A stretch of DNA of 64,000 nucleotides from Flavobacterium kayseriense (GCF_014305095.1 NZ_JACRUI010000004.1:408851-472850); one strand, 5' to 3'. Shown: positions 43,053 to 52,025, counted from the stretch's first letter. Notes: generated by a model not told the origin, from the sequence alone. Program-made: numbers and translations.

Positions 43053-43874
43053 ATGAAAAAAACACATCTAATTATAGCCTTCTTTTCTATCTTATTACTC
43101 AATTCTTGCGAGGAAGTAGTGCAACTTGATCTTGCTGAAGCACCTGCGAAAATTGTAATCGAAGCTTCGATAAAATGGCAAAAAGGAACTTCAGGAGCCT
43201 TACAGAAAATAAAATTAACAACTACGACAGGTTTTTATAACACTACTGTTCCTGTCGTTTCTGGAGCATCAGTTATTGTCAAAAACAGCAGCAATGGCAT
43301 CTTTACCTTTAACGAAATTAGCGGCACAGGAGAGTATGTTTGCAACAATTTTGTTCCTGTAGTTAATGAAACATATACGCTTACAGTCACTAGCAACAAT
43401 CAGACTTATATCGCAACTGAAAAACTACAATCAGTAGCACCAATAACTGAAATAATTCAAAATGACAAGGGAGGGTTCACTGGTGATAACATTGAGATCA
43501 AAACCTATTTTAACGATCCTGCTAACGAAAACAATTACTATCTGTACAATTACAATTACTCCAGTCAAGTGTTGCAAAACTTTTATGTTGATGAAGATAC
43601 TTTTTATCAAGGAAATCGATTTTTCAGTGTTTCCCTGAGTGATAAAGTAAAGAAAGATGATAAAATTACCGTAACCCATTTTGGAATATCAAAATCATAT
43701 TACAACTATCTAAGCGTTTTACTAAGCATCGCTAGTAATGGAGGAGGAAGTCCATTTCAAAGTCCACCTGCAACCGTTCGTGGCAATATCGTAAACATGA
43801 CTAATGCCACTGACTATCCCTTGGGGTATTTTTCGTTAAGCGAAACTGACAAGCGAGAATACATTGTTCAATAA
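43053..43874 (+). CDS. DUF4249 lipoprotein
   Basis: A 273-residue protein with lipobox LLLNSCEEVV (Cys about residue 19), so lipidated and exported. The body fits DUF4249: VQLDLAEAPAKIVIEASIKW, VVSGASVIVKNSSNGIFTFN, VVNETYTLTVTSNNQTYIAT, YYLYNYNYSSQVLQNFYVDE, and a late PPATVRGNIVNMTNATDYPL typical of the family. It follows the TonB receptor with a 6-bp gap, so they are cotranscribed and probably form an outer-membrane uptake pair. The function of DUF4249 is not established. Confidence 0.88.
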   Translation: MKKTHLIIAFFSILLLNSCEEVVQLDLAEAPAKIVIEASIKWQKGTSGALQKIKLTTTTGFYNTTVPVVSGASVIVKNSSNGIFTFNEISGTGEYVCNNFVPVVNETYTLTVTSNNQTYIATEKLQSVAPITEIIQNDKGGFTGDNIEIKTYFNDPANENNYYLYNYNYSSQVLQNFYVDEDTFYQGNRFFSVSLSDKVKKDDKITVTHFGISKSYYNYLSVLLSIASNGGGSPFQSPPATVRGNIVNMTNATDYPLGYFSLSETDKREYIVQ

Positions 43875-43925
43875 TCAAACACAATCTCAATTGGCACAAA
43901 TCGATATCACACTACAAACAATTAC

Positions 43926-43933
43926 TATATTTG
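43926..43933 (+). promoter_or_regulatory. -7 box (TATATTTG) for thiamine pyrophosphokinase
   Basis: TAnnTTTG match 26 nt before the TTG start codon at 43959. Because no ATG occurs before the conserved N-terminus, the box supports the TTG start. Confidence 0.4.
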
Positions 43934-43958
43934 TACTCAATAATCTAAATTAACTACT

Positions 43959-44621
43959 TTGTCTTCACACCATATTGTTCGCGACGATCAAGAACCAGCT
44001 TTAATAATTGCTAACGGTTCCTCTTGTAATACAGAACTGTTAGGACAATTGTTAGAGTGGTCTCCATTGGTTATTGTTCTCGATTCAGCCATGGAACGTG
44101 TCATGAAATTAGACATCAAAGTCGACGTTTTACTTGGAGACTTCGATAGGGATTTTGATCCAAACTACTATAAAGAAAAACAATATCCGTTAGAAGTAGT
44201 TCATACTCCCGACCAAAACAAAACAGATCTTGAGAAAGCGTTTGACTATTTATACGAACGTAAAATCCCTGCTGTTAATGTGGTTTGGGCAACAGGAAAA
44301 CGTACCGATCACACTATTACGAATCTGACGAACATAGCCCAATATCGCGACAAATTAAAAATTGTTATTTTAGATGACCATTCAAAAGTTTTTTTATTAC
44401 CAAAAAAGTTCGAAAAATGGTACACTGCTAAAACACCAATTTCATTAATACCAATAGGTGAAGTTACTGGAATTCATTCTCAAAATTTATTTTATCCTTT
44501 ACAGAATGACACACTCACAATTGGCTATCGAACGGGAAGCAGTAATCATGTCATCAGTGACGGAATGGTTGTAATTGAACATGAGGCCGGAGATTTGTTA
44601 ATCATGGAGTGCTTTGATTAA
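43959..44621 (+). CDS. thiamine pyrophosphokinase
   Basis: A 220-residue enzyme that transfers pyrophosphate from ATP to thiamine, giving the active cofactor. Motifs: EPALIIANGSSCNTELL, VIVLDSAMERVMKLDIKVDV, LLGDFDRD (Asp cluster), TPDQNKTDLEKAFDYLYERK (conserved KTDLE), WATGKRTDHTITNLTN (substrate RTDH) and the C-terminal YRTGSSNHVISDGMVVI. The only plausible start near the conserved region is a TTG at 43959. It lies 84 bp after the DUF4249 gene. Confidence 0.92.
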   Translation: MSSHHIVRDDQEPALIIANGSSCNTELLGQLLEWSPLVIVLDSAMERVMKLDIKVDVLLGDFDRDFDPNYYKEKQYPLEVVHTPDQNKTDLEKAFDYLYERKIPAVNVVWATGKRTDHTITNLTNIAQYRDKLKIVILDDHSKVFLLPKKFEKWYTAKTPISLIPIGEVTGIHSQNLFYPLQNDTLTIGYRTGSSNHVISDGMVVIEHEAGDLLIMECFD

Positions 44622-44730
44622 TAAAAAAAATAAAAACTACCCTACAATAAATAGAGTAAAGCATTCTTTTTACATAACTTGCACCAGATTTTGACAAAGA
44701 AAGACCTAAAATGTCAAGAAACAGCAAAAA

Positions 44731-45675
44731 ATGATGTCGAAGCAGCTCACAGAAAAAACGAATTTACACTCAAGAAATCAGCATAGATCAAGGTATGATT
44801 TTGAGTTTTTAATAACGAATTCTCCTGAATTAAAACCATTTGTTTTAATTAACGAACATGCTATCGAAACTATTGATTTTAGCGACCCTAACGCTGTTAA
44901 AGCTTTAAACAAAGCATTACTAACAAGTTACTATGGAATCAAAAATTGGGATATTCCAGAATTTTACCTTTGCCCTCCTATTCCTGGACGAGCAGATTAT
45001 ATCCATTATATTGCTGATTTATTAGGTAGTAACAACAATGGTGTTGTCCCTCAAGGTGAAACGATTAATGGTCTAGACATAGGGATCGGAGCAAACTGTA
45101 TTTATCCTATCATAGGACATGCAACATATGGTTGGCACTTTTTAGGAACTGATATTGACGAAAAAGCTATAGAAAATTGTAGTTCAATAATTGAAAATAA
45201 TCCACAATTAGCAGAGGTTATCAGTTTACAACAACAAACAGAATCGCGTTTTATATTCAAAAACATTATAACTCCAGAAGATCGATTTACTTTTACCATT
45301 TGCAATCCTCCATTTCATAAATCACTTGATGAAGCGACAAAAGGAACAATTAGAAAAATATCCAATCTAGAAAGTAAAAAAACCAACAAACCTATCTTAA
45401 ATTTTGGAGGTCACAATGCCGAATTATGGTGTGAAGGTGGCGAATTAGGTTTTATCACCCAAATGATATTCGAGAGTGCAAAGTACCCACTTCAATGTTT
45501 CTGGTTCACAACTCTAGTTTCTAAGCAATCACACTTAACTAGTATCTACAAGACCCTAAATAAAGTAAATGCAGCTACTATTAAAACTATAGACATGGCA
45601 CAAGGCCAAAAAATAAGCAGAATAGTAGCTTGGACATTTTTAAGCGAAAAACAACAAAAGGAATGGAAGTTTTAA
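44731..45675 (+). CDS. rlmF: 23S rRNA (adenine1618-N6)-methyltransferase
   Basis: A 314-residue RlmF-type enzyme that makes m6A1618 in 23S rRNA. It has LHSRNQHRSRYDFEFLITNS near the start, the SAM-binding LDIGIGANCIYPIIG and GTDIDEKAIENC, and the catalytic ICNPPFHKS (NPPF motif of N6-adenine methyltransferases). GHNAELWCEGGELGFITQMI is a family-specific segment. Two adjacent ATGs (44731, 44734) could start it. Confidence 0.93.
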   Translation: MMSKQLTEKTNLHSRNQHRSRYDFEFLITNSPELKPFVLINEHAIETIDFSDPNAVKALNKALLTSYYGIKNWDIPEFYLCPPIPGRADYIHYIADLLGSNNNGVVPQGETINGLDIGIGANCIYPIIGHATYGWHFLGTDIDEKAIENCSSIIENNPQLAEVISLQQQTESRFIFKNIITPEDRFTFTICNPPFHKSLDEATKGTIRKISNLESKKTNKPILNFGGHNAELWCEGGELGFITQMIFESAKYPLQCFWFTTLVSKQSHLTSIYKTLNKVNAATIKTIDMAQGQKISRIVAWTFLSEKQQKEWKF

Positions 45676-45748
45676 AATTCCCCTCTTTAATATTTAGACT
45701 TATTTTAAAAAATATTATACTTTCACGTTTTAGCTATAAAAATTTAAG

Positions 45749-45775
45749 AACCATCCGTTAACTCGAATGGTTTTT
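45749..45775 (+). terminator. terminator after rlmF (copy A)
   Basis: Stem AACCAT / ATGGTT extended by CG.CG across a TTAACT loop, then five T. It is nearly identical to the terminator at 47111-47143. The rest of 45676-45965 shows no other supported feature. Confidence 0.7.
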
Positions 45776-45965
45776 CATTATCACTTCATATTATGATAAA
45801 TGACTTTCACCTTCCGTGCCAAATAAAGTAGGAAAAAAAATAAAGACTCCTGATCGCTCTAACTATTTTTGTTGTAATGAAACTTCGTCATTACATTTAA
45901 CAGCTATACTTTCAAAATCAAGATAGATAATCCTTATTTTTATAAAAAATTAAACGATCCTGAAA

Positions 45966-47048
45966 ATGAAAGTAAATAAATTATTGTTTCTACTCCTACT
46001 AATTATTTTTTGTATTCAAACTACTGATGCGCAAATGGCTTTCCCAAAACCTTTGGAGGGTGACTACACTATTAAAAATTTCAACTTTAGAAGTGGTGAA
46101 AATTTAGAAGAACTCAAGCTACATTATACAACCATAGGAAAAATAACTAAGGACAAAAATGGGCAAGTTAATAATGCTGTTTTAATAATGCATGGTACCA
46201 CAGGAACAGGGGCTGCTTTTTTAAGTGACCAATTTGGCGGAAATCTGTTTGGAAAAGGGCAACTTTTAGATGCCACTAAATACTTTATTATCTTAACCGA
46301 TGACATTGGACACGGTAAGTCATCAAAACCTAGTGATGGTATGAGAATGAAGTTCCCTAAATACAATTATGATGACATGGTTTTAGCTAACTATAAGCTT
46401 CTAACTGAACATTTAAAAATAGATCACCTTCGTTTAGTAATGGGAACATCAATGGGTGGAATGCATACTTGGGTTTGGGGTTATACATATCCAGACTTCA
46501 TGGATGCTTTAATGCCGCTAGCTAGCTTACCGGTAGAAATTGCAGGTAGAAATCGTATTCAAAGAAAAATGGCAATCAAATTAATTGAGATGGATTCTGA
46601 ATGGAAGGGCGGTAACTACATTGAACAACCTAAAGAAGGAATGACAGGAGCAATACTGTCACTAATGTTCATGGTAAGCAGCCCTTTACAATGGCAAATA
46701 AATGCCCCTACTAGAGAAACAGCTGAAGCCATGATGGAAAAAACTTTAAGCAGATACTCTTCTATTTTAGATGCAAATGATTTAATCTACGCATTTGATT
46801 CTAGTAGGGATTACAATCCACAACCTTTTCTTAGTAAAATAAAAGCACCATTAGTTGCTATTAATTCGGCAGATGACCAAGTAAATCCTCCTGAGTTAGG
46901 CATTATGGAAAAAGAAATTAAAAATGTTACAAACGGAAGCTTCATTTTACTCCCAATAACTGATAAGACTTCGGGACATGGTACCCATTCCAACCCTAAA
47001 ATCTGGGGAGAGCACTTAGAACAATTATTGAAAAACACAGAAAAATAG
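45966..47048 (+). CDS. secreted MetX-like alpha/beta-hydrolase
   Basis: A 360-residue protein with a signal peptide (LLFLLLLIIFCIQTTDAQ). The fold follows homoserine O-acetyltransferase (MetX): ELKLHYTTIGKITKDKNGQV, IMHGTTGTGAAFL, TDDIGHGKSSKPSDG, nucleophile LVMGTSMGGMHTWVWGYTYP, acid in AINSADDQVNPPELG, His in GHGTHSNPKIWG. MetX enzymes are cytoplasmic, so export indicates a different role, probably hydrolysis of an ester or amide. The gene is bracketed by two near-identical terminators and stands alone. Confidence 0.88.
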   Translation: MKVNKLLFLLLLIIFCIQTTDAQMAFPKPLEGDYTIKNFNFRSGENLEELKLHYTTIGKITKDKNGQVNNAVLIMHGTTGTGAAFLSDQFGGNLFGKGQLLDATKYFIILTDDIGHGKSSKPSDGMRMKFPKYNYDDMVLANYKLLTEHLKIDHLRLVMGTSMGGMHTWVWGYTYPDFMDALMPLASLPVEIAGRNRIQRKMAIKLIEMDSEWKGGNYIEQPKEGMTGAILSLMFMVSSPLQWQINAPTRETAEAMMEKTLSRYSSILDANDLIYAFDSSRDYNPQPFLSKIKAPLVAINSADDQVNPPELGIMEKEIKNVTNGSFILLPITDKTSGHGTHSNPKIWGEHLEQLLKNTEK

Positions 47049-47110
47049 TCAATTTTCTTAGATTGATTCTAGTAAGAAAAGCTAAGAATCAAGTAAACAC
47101 TACAATAACT

Positions 47111-47143
47111 AAAAACCATTCGTTAACTAGAATGGTTTTTTTT
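47111..47143 (+). terminator. terminator after the MetX-like gene (copy B)
   Basis: Stem AAAAACCATTC / GAATGGTTTTT with loop GTTAACTA and a T-run of eight. It shares the sequence core of the terminator at 45749-45775. Confidence 0.8.
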
Positions 47144-47180
47144 GATCTTTACTTTCCTCTATTAATGCCAATAAACTTCG

Positions 47181-47188
47181 TAACTTTG
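47181..47188 (+). promoter_or_regulatory. -7 box (TAACTTTG) for uvrB
   Basis: TAnnTTTG match 25 nt before the uvrB ATG; no clear -33 TTG. Confidence 0.4.
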
Positions 47189-47213
47189 TAGGTCTAAAAA
47201 TGCCTCTCAAAAC

Positions 47214-49205
47214 ATGAATTTTCAAGTAGTATCAGATTACCAACCTAAAGGAGATCAGCCACAAGCTATCGAAAAATTAACGCAAGGAATTATCGATGGA
47301 GATCAGTTCCAAACCCTTTTAGGTGTAACAGGATCTGGTAAGACATTTACAGTTGCCAATGTAATTCAAGAGGTACAAAGACCAACACTAGTTTTAGCGC
47401 ATAATAAAACATTAGCGGCACAATTATATTCAGAATTCAAGCAATTTTTCCCTAATAATGCTGTTGAGTATTTTGTATCCTACTACGATTATTACCAGCC
47501 CGAAGCATTTATGCCCGTAACAGGAGTTTTCATTGAAAAAGATTTATCCATCAATGAAGAACTAGAAAAAATGCGCTTAAGCACAACCTCTTCCCTACTC
47601 TCTGGCCGTCGTGATATTTTAGTAGTCGCATCTGTATCTTGTTTATATGGTATAGGTAATCCGGTTGAATTTCAAAAAAACGTAATTGCAATAGAGAGAG
47701 ACCAAACTATTTCAAGAACTAAATTGTTACATAGCTTAGTGCAAAGCTTGTACTCTCGCACGGAAGCTGACTTCACACCTGGTAACTTTCGAATTAAAGG
47801 AGATACCGTCGAGGTGTATCCTAGCTATGCCGATGATGCTTTTAGAATACACTTTTTTGGTGATGAAATTGAAGAAATTGAATCTTTTGATGTTAAAACT
47901 TCTCAAGTAATCGAAAAGTTCGAAAAACTAACTATTTATCCAGCTAACATGTTTGTAACATCCCCTGATGTTTTACAAGGTGCCATATGGGAAATTCAGC
48001 AGGACTTAGTTAAGCAAGTAGATTATTTTAAAGAAATAGGAAAACACCTTGAAGCGAAAAGACTAGAGGAGCGAACTAATTTTGATTTAGAAATGATCCG
48101 TGAACTAGGATATTGTTCTGGCATCGAAAACTACTCTCGTTATCTAGATGGTAGATTGGCTGGAACAAGACCCTTTTGTCTTTTAGATTATTTTCCAAAG
48201 GATTATTTGATGGTTGTAGATGAAAGCCACGTAACCCTTTCACAAGTACATGCTATGTACGGTGGCGATAGAAGCCGCAAAGAAAATTTAGTAGAATACG
48301 GATTTAGACTACCGGCTGCAATGGATAACAGACCATTAAAGTTTGAAGAGTTTGAGGCAATGCAAAATCAAGTAATTTATGTATCAGCAACGCCTGCAGA
48401 CTATGAATTACAAAAAACAGAAGGCGTTGTAGTAGAGCAGGTAATTCGTCCAACCGGATTATTAGATCCTGTGATTGAAATTCGACCAAGCCTAAACCAA
48501 ATTGATGATTTAATCGAAGAAATTCAAGTACGATGTGAACTTGACGAGCGCGTTTTAGTGACAACACTTACTAAAAGAATGGCCGAAGAACTAGCTAAAT
48601 ACCTAACCAAAGTAAATATTAGATGCCGCTATATACACTCGGATGTGGATACTTTGGAGCGCATCGAAATCATGCAAGATTTAAGAAAAGGAATTTTTGA
48701 CGTACTGATTGGAGTCAACTTACTCCGTGAAGGTTTAGATTTACCCGAAGTTTCTCTGGTAGCAATTTTAGATGCAGATAAAGAAGGTTTCCTTAGAAGT
48801 CACCGTTCTTTAACACAAACTATTGGTAGAGCGGCGAGAAACATCAATGGAAAAGCAATTATGTATGGCGATAAAATAACAGCAAGCATGCAGAAAACCA
48901 TAGATGAAACAGAATATCGCCGTACGAAGCAAATCAATTTTAATACAGAAAACAACCAAACACCTCAAGCACTAAATAAAAAAATTGAAAGTGCTTTTAT
49001 TAAGAATCCTTTGGTTGAGTACGAATTGGGCCTTACTATGGATGCTGCTGCAGAGCCGGAAACACAATACATGTCTAAACCTGAACTAGAGAAAATTATC
49101 CGCGAAAAGCGAAAATCAATGAAAAAAGCAGCAAAGGAATTAGACTTTATGCAGGCAGCAAAATTACGAGATGATATAAAAAAATTACAGGAACAGCTTA
49201 CTTAA
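47214..49205 (+). CDS. uvrB: excinuclease ABC subunit B
   Basis: A 663-residue UvrB, the usual length, which verifies damage and loads UvrC in nucleotide excision repair. Walker A LLGVTGSGKTFTVAN, beta-hairpin region YYDYYQPEAFMPVTGVFIEK, DEAD-like VDESHVT, motif V LLREGLDLPEVSLVAILDAD, motif VI QTIGRAARN. The C-terminal UVR domain (LEKIIREKRKSMKKAAKELD, MQAAKLRDDIKKL) binds UvrC. Its stop overlaps the stop of the convergent TerB-like gene by 3 bp. Confidence 0.98.
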   Translation: MNFQVVSDYQPKGDQPQAIEKLTQGIIDGDQFQTLLGVTGSGKTFTVANVIQEVQRPTLVLAHNKTLAAQLYSEFKQFFPNNAVEYFVSYYDYYQPEAFMPVTGVFIEKDLSINEELEKMRLSTTSSLLSGRRDILVVASVSCLYGIGNPVEFQKNVIAIERDQTISRTKLLHSLVQSLYSRTEADFTPGNFRIKGDTVEVYPSYADDAFRIHFFGDEIEEIESFDVKTSQVIEKFEKLTIYPANMFVTSPDVLQGAIWEIQQDLVKQVDYFKEIGKHLEAKRLEERTNFDLEMIRELGYCSGIENYSRYLDGRLAGTRPFCLLDYFPKDYLMVVDESHVTLSQVHAMYGGDRSRKENLVEYGFRLPAAMDNRPLKFEEFEAMQNQVIYVSATPADYELQKTEGVVVEQVIRPTGLLDPVIEIRPSLNQIDDLIEEIQVRCELDERVLVTTLTKRMAEELAKYLTKVNIRCRYIHSDVDTLERIEIMQDLRKGIFDVLIGVNLLREGLDLPEVSLVAILDADKEGFLRSHRSLTQTIGRAARNINGKAIMYGDKITASMQKTIDETEYRRTKQINFNTENNQTPQALNKKIESAFIKNPLVEYELGLTMDAAAEPETQYMSKPELEKIIREKRKSMKKAAKELDFMQAAKLRDDIKKLQEQLT

Positions 49206-49603
49206 TTTTGTTGCTCCTTAAAAATTTGCAATAATTCTCCTGGTTCAATGATCGTATTTGGAGACTTTTTCATTTTTTGTAAAACGCGCTTAGTAGCATT
49301 AGGATTTAATCCCATCGATAATGATATTTGATAAATAGTTGTAATTTCTTTTTCATGCAAGACGCCATCACAATTCATCAAAAGTGCTAACCTATAAAAA
49401 TGTTGGATTCTTTTAAATTCAGATTGTATTATATTTTTTGGTGCTTCTTGATGAAATAAATCATTAAAACCACCTTTCTCAATATCTAGAACATTTGCAA
49501 CTAAAAACAGAAAGTCGTACTCTTTTTTATGCAACTCTCCATCTACAGTTGAAAACGCAATCATATCTAAAAGTAAATTCTTTTTTTCTTCTTCCATATC
49601 CAT
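49202..49603 (-). CDS. TerB-like domain protein
   Basis: A 133-residue all-helical protein resembling the TerB/TerB-like domain: LLLDMIAFSTVDGELHKKEY, FLFLVANVLDI, YRLALLMNCDGVLHEKEITT. The two DGELHKKE / DGVLHEKE acid-rich loops are the repeated metal-binding-like motif of the family. Function is unknown. It is tail-to-tail with uvrB, overlapping at the stops, and divergent from the next esterase gene (57 bp). It has sometimes been labelled after the adjacent uvrB in public annotations, but nothing in the sequence links it to excision repair. Confidence 0.75.
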   Translation of the reverse strand: MDMEEEKKNLLLDMIAFSTVDGELHKKEYDFLFLVANVLDIEKGGFNDLFHQEAPKNIIQSEFKRIQHFYRLALLMNCDGVLHEKEITTIYQISLSMGLNPNATKRVLQKMKKSPNTIIEPGELLQIFKEQQN

Positions 49604-49660
49604 GTAATTATTATTTTTAGCTAAAATATCCTTTTATAAACGAAATCACAAAAACTACTC

Positions 49661-50464
49661 ATGATAAAACAAAAAATCCTTTTTTTGCTATTTTTTTTAT
49701 TGAGTTTTAACATTTTTGCACAAAAACAAGAGGTAAGTAAACAAGTCAGCACTTTTACTATAAAAGCGCCACAGCTAAACACCGAAAAAAAAATATGGCT
49801 TTACCTTCCAGAAAGCTATTCTACATCCAATAAAAAATATAGCGTAATCTACATGCATGACGCCCAAAATTTATTTGATCCTAAAACCTCTTATTCTGGA
49901 GAATGGAATGTAGATGAAAAGCTTGATAGTTTACAAGCACAAGTTATTGTAGTAGGCATCGAGCATGGCAATGACAAGAGAATGGACGAACTTACCCCTT
50001 TTAAAAACGATAAATATGGAGGAGGAAAAGCAAACGATTATCTAGACTTTATAGTGAATACATTAAAACCTAAAATTGATTCCACCTACAGAACTAAGAA
50101 TACTGCAAAAAATACATTAATCATGGGAAGTTCCCTCGGTGGCTTACTATCCTTTTATGCGACTTTAAAATACCCTAAAGTATTTGGGAAAGCGGGCGTA
50201 TTCTCTCCCTCCTTTTGGTTCTCTGACGAAATCTATTCCTATACTCAGAGACAAAAAAAAATCAAAAGTAAAATCTATTTCATTTGTGGTGACAATGAAA
50301 GTGCAGATATGGTTGCCGATTTAAACAAAATGGAAACAGTAATCAATTCAAAAAGATGCTACTGCCTAAATCTCAATGAAAAGAGAATTGTTAAAGGAGG
50401 TCAACACAATGAAAAACTATGGCGTGATGGTTTCGTTAAAGCTATCCAATGGCTCAAATTTTAA
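49661..50464 (+). CDS. secreted putative esterase (EstD/IroE-like)
   Basis: A 267-residue exported hydrolase with a signal peptide (ILFLLFFLLSFNIFAQKQ). Core motifs KIWLYLPESYSTSNKKYSVI, YMHDAQNLFDPKTSY, VVGIEHGNDKRMDELTPF, nucleophile LIMGSSLGGLLSFYA, and KGGQHNEKLWRD with the catalytic His. It is a paralogue, by architecture, of the esterase at 2210-3040. The next gene begins 17 bp after its stop, so a joint transcript with the dipeptide epimerase is likely. Confidence 0.87.
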   Translation: MIKQKILFLLFFLLSFNIFAQKQEVSKQVSTFTIKAPQLNTEKKIWLYLPESYSTSNKKYSVIYMHDAQNLFDPKTSYSGEWNVDEKLDSLQAQVIVVGIEHGNDKRMDELTPFKNDKYGGGKANDYLDFIVNTLKPKIDSTYRTKNTAKNTLIMGSSLGGLLSFYATLKYPKVFGKAGVFSPSFWFSDEIYSYTQRQKKIKSKIYFICGDNESADMVADLNKMETVINSKRCYCLNLNEKRIVKGGQHNEKLWRDGFVKAIQWLKF

Positions 50465-50481
50465 AATTTAGCAGCAAAAAA

Positions 50482-51501
50482 ATGGAACTAATTATCAGGA
50501 CATTCGACTTACAACTTCAACATACCTTTAGTATTTCAAGAAAATCAATAAATACTCAACCTACCGTAATTATAGAATTAAAAAGCGAAGGAATATCAGG
50601 GTATGGAGAGGCAACTTCAAATCCGTACTACAATGTAAGTGTTAACACAATAATAAGCGACTTAGAAAAAATTAGACCAATAATAGAACGTGATTCTGAC
50701 CGTACCCCAGAGATTTATTGGAAGCAAATGCATATGCATCTCAAAGACAATTTATTTGCCCTTTGTGCTTTAGATGTTGCCTATACTGATTTATATGCAC
50801 GGAAGAAAAAGCAAAAATTATTTCAAATGTGGAATTACACTATAACCAATAATCCCCTGACTGATTACACTATTGGAATAGATACGATCGCAAAAATGGT
50901 AATTAAGATGAAACAAAAGCCGTGGCCAATCTATAAAATAAAACTAGGCACTTCTGACGACATCGCTATTGTTACGGAATTAAGAAAACACACCAACGCC
51001 ATATTCCGCATTGATGCGAATTGCGGTTGGTCAGTCAGCGAGTCTTTACAAAATGCTGTAGTACTAAAAAAGTTAGGCGTTGAATTTTTAGAGCAACCAC
51101 TAGCAGCAGAGGACTGGGATGGACATTCAGAACTTTTTAAAAAATCAGTATTACCAATAATAGCAGACGAAAGCTGTATTACAGAAACCGACATTCTTAA
51201 ATGTTACAAGCACTTTCATGGTGTTAATGTGAAATTAATGAAATGCGGTGGAATTACACCTGCTAAAAGAATGATTGAACAAGCTAGGCAACTTGGGTTA
51301 AAAACAATGGTAGGTTGCATGACGGAGTCGACAATAGGAATTTCGGCAATAGCACACCTATTACCTATTTTAGACTATGTAGATATGGATGGGGCTCTAC
51401 TATTAGCGAAAGATATAGCCGAAGGAGTTACAATAATAGAAGGTAAGATCATATACTCTGAACTAGATGGGACTGGATCAAGACTATATGAAGTACAATA
51501 A
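50482..51501 (+). CDS. dipeptide epimerase (enolase superfamily)
   Basis: About 339 residues from the ATG at 50482; an in-frame ATG at 50449 lies inside the esterase gene and is less likely. It belongs to the muconate-lactonizing/L-Ala-D/L-Glu epimerase branch: catalytic Lys pair YKIKLG, metal ligands IDANCGW, FLEQPL and IADESC, second catalytic Lys VNVKLMKCGG, and DMDGALLL, the C-terminal DxD motif that holds the dipeptide amino group. It may recycle murein peptide (L-Ala-D-Glu) or epimerise other dipeptides. Its neighbour esterase gives no clear substrate clue. Confidence 0.9.
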   Translation: MELIIRTFDLQLQHTFSISRKSINTQPTVIIELKSEGISGYGEATSNPYYNVSVNTIISDLEKIRPIIERDSDRTPEIYWKQMHMHLKDNLFALCALDVAYTDLYARKKKQKLFQMWNYTITNNPLTDYTIGIDTIAKMVIKMKQKPWPIYKIKLGTSDDIAIVTELRKHTNAIFRIDANCGWSVSESLQNAVVLKKLGVEFLEQPLAAEDWDGHSELFKKSVLPIIADESCITETDILKCYKHFHGVNVKLMKCGGITPAKRMIEQARQLGLKTMVGCMTESTIGISAIAHLLPILDYVDMDGALLLAKDIAEGVTIIEGKIIYSELDGTGSRLYEVQ

Positions 51502-51531
51502 ATTAATAAGTTCTAAATTATATTAAAAACG

Positions 51532-51539
51532 TACCTTTG
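51532..51539 (+). promoter_or_regulatory. -7 box (TACCTTTG) for the DUF1456 gene
   Basis: TAnnTTTG match 14 nt before the ATG at 51554; no clear -33 TTG. Confidence 0.4.
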
Positions 51540-51553
51540 TAAAAAATAAATCG

Positions 51554-52015
51554 ATGACAAATAACGATATCTTTAAAAAACTTCGTGTAGCGCTAATGTT
51601 ACGTGATGACCAAATAGTTGAAATTTTAGAGTTAGTAGACTTTAGAATTACCAAATCAGAATTAGGTGCTTTCTTCCGTGACGAGAAACACGAAAATTAC
51701 ATGGAATGTGGTGACCAAGTTTTACGTAACTTCCTTAACGGATTAGTTATTCATTTGCGTGGAACAAAGGAAAACCCTAAGAACCCAAAAGACGTTCTAG
51801 CGAAGCATAAAGCACAAATTCCAGCTAAAGACGGAGCAAAAGAAAGACCAGAATTTAAGGCTAAACCAAGAGACGCAGAAAAATCTAGAGGCGACGAAGC
51901 TCCTACTAAATCTAAGTCGGCCACAAAGAAACCTTCGAAAAAACAATTTCCAAAAGGAAATAATAAAGTTCAGGTGGTAGAAAAAGTCAAATTTAATTTT
52001 GGCAAAAACAAATAA
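51554..52015 (+). CDS. DUF1456 (YehS-like) protein
   Basis: A 153-residue cytoplasmic protein. It contains two similar units of DUF1456 (NDIFKKLRVALMLRDDQIVE, then LGAFFRDEKHENYMECGDQV and LRNFLNGLVIHLRG). The C-terminal third (about 95-153) is Lys/Glu/Pro rich and looks disordered (SKSATKKPSKKQFPKGNNK), a tail probably binding nucleic acid or acidic partners. The function of the family is unknown. It lies 10 bp before the next gene, so both may share a transcript. Confidence 0.85.
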   Translation: MTNNDIFKKLRVALMLRDDQIVEILELVDFRITKSELGAFFRDEKHENYMECGDQVLRNFLNGLVIHLRGTKENPKNPKDVLAKHKAQIPAKDGAKERPEFKAKPRDAEKSRGDEAPTKSKSATKKPSKKQFPKGNNKVQVVEKVKFNFGKNK

Positions 52016-52025
52016 TAAAACGATT

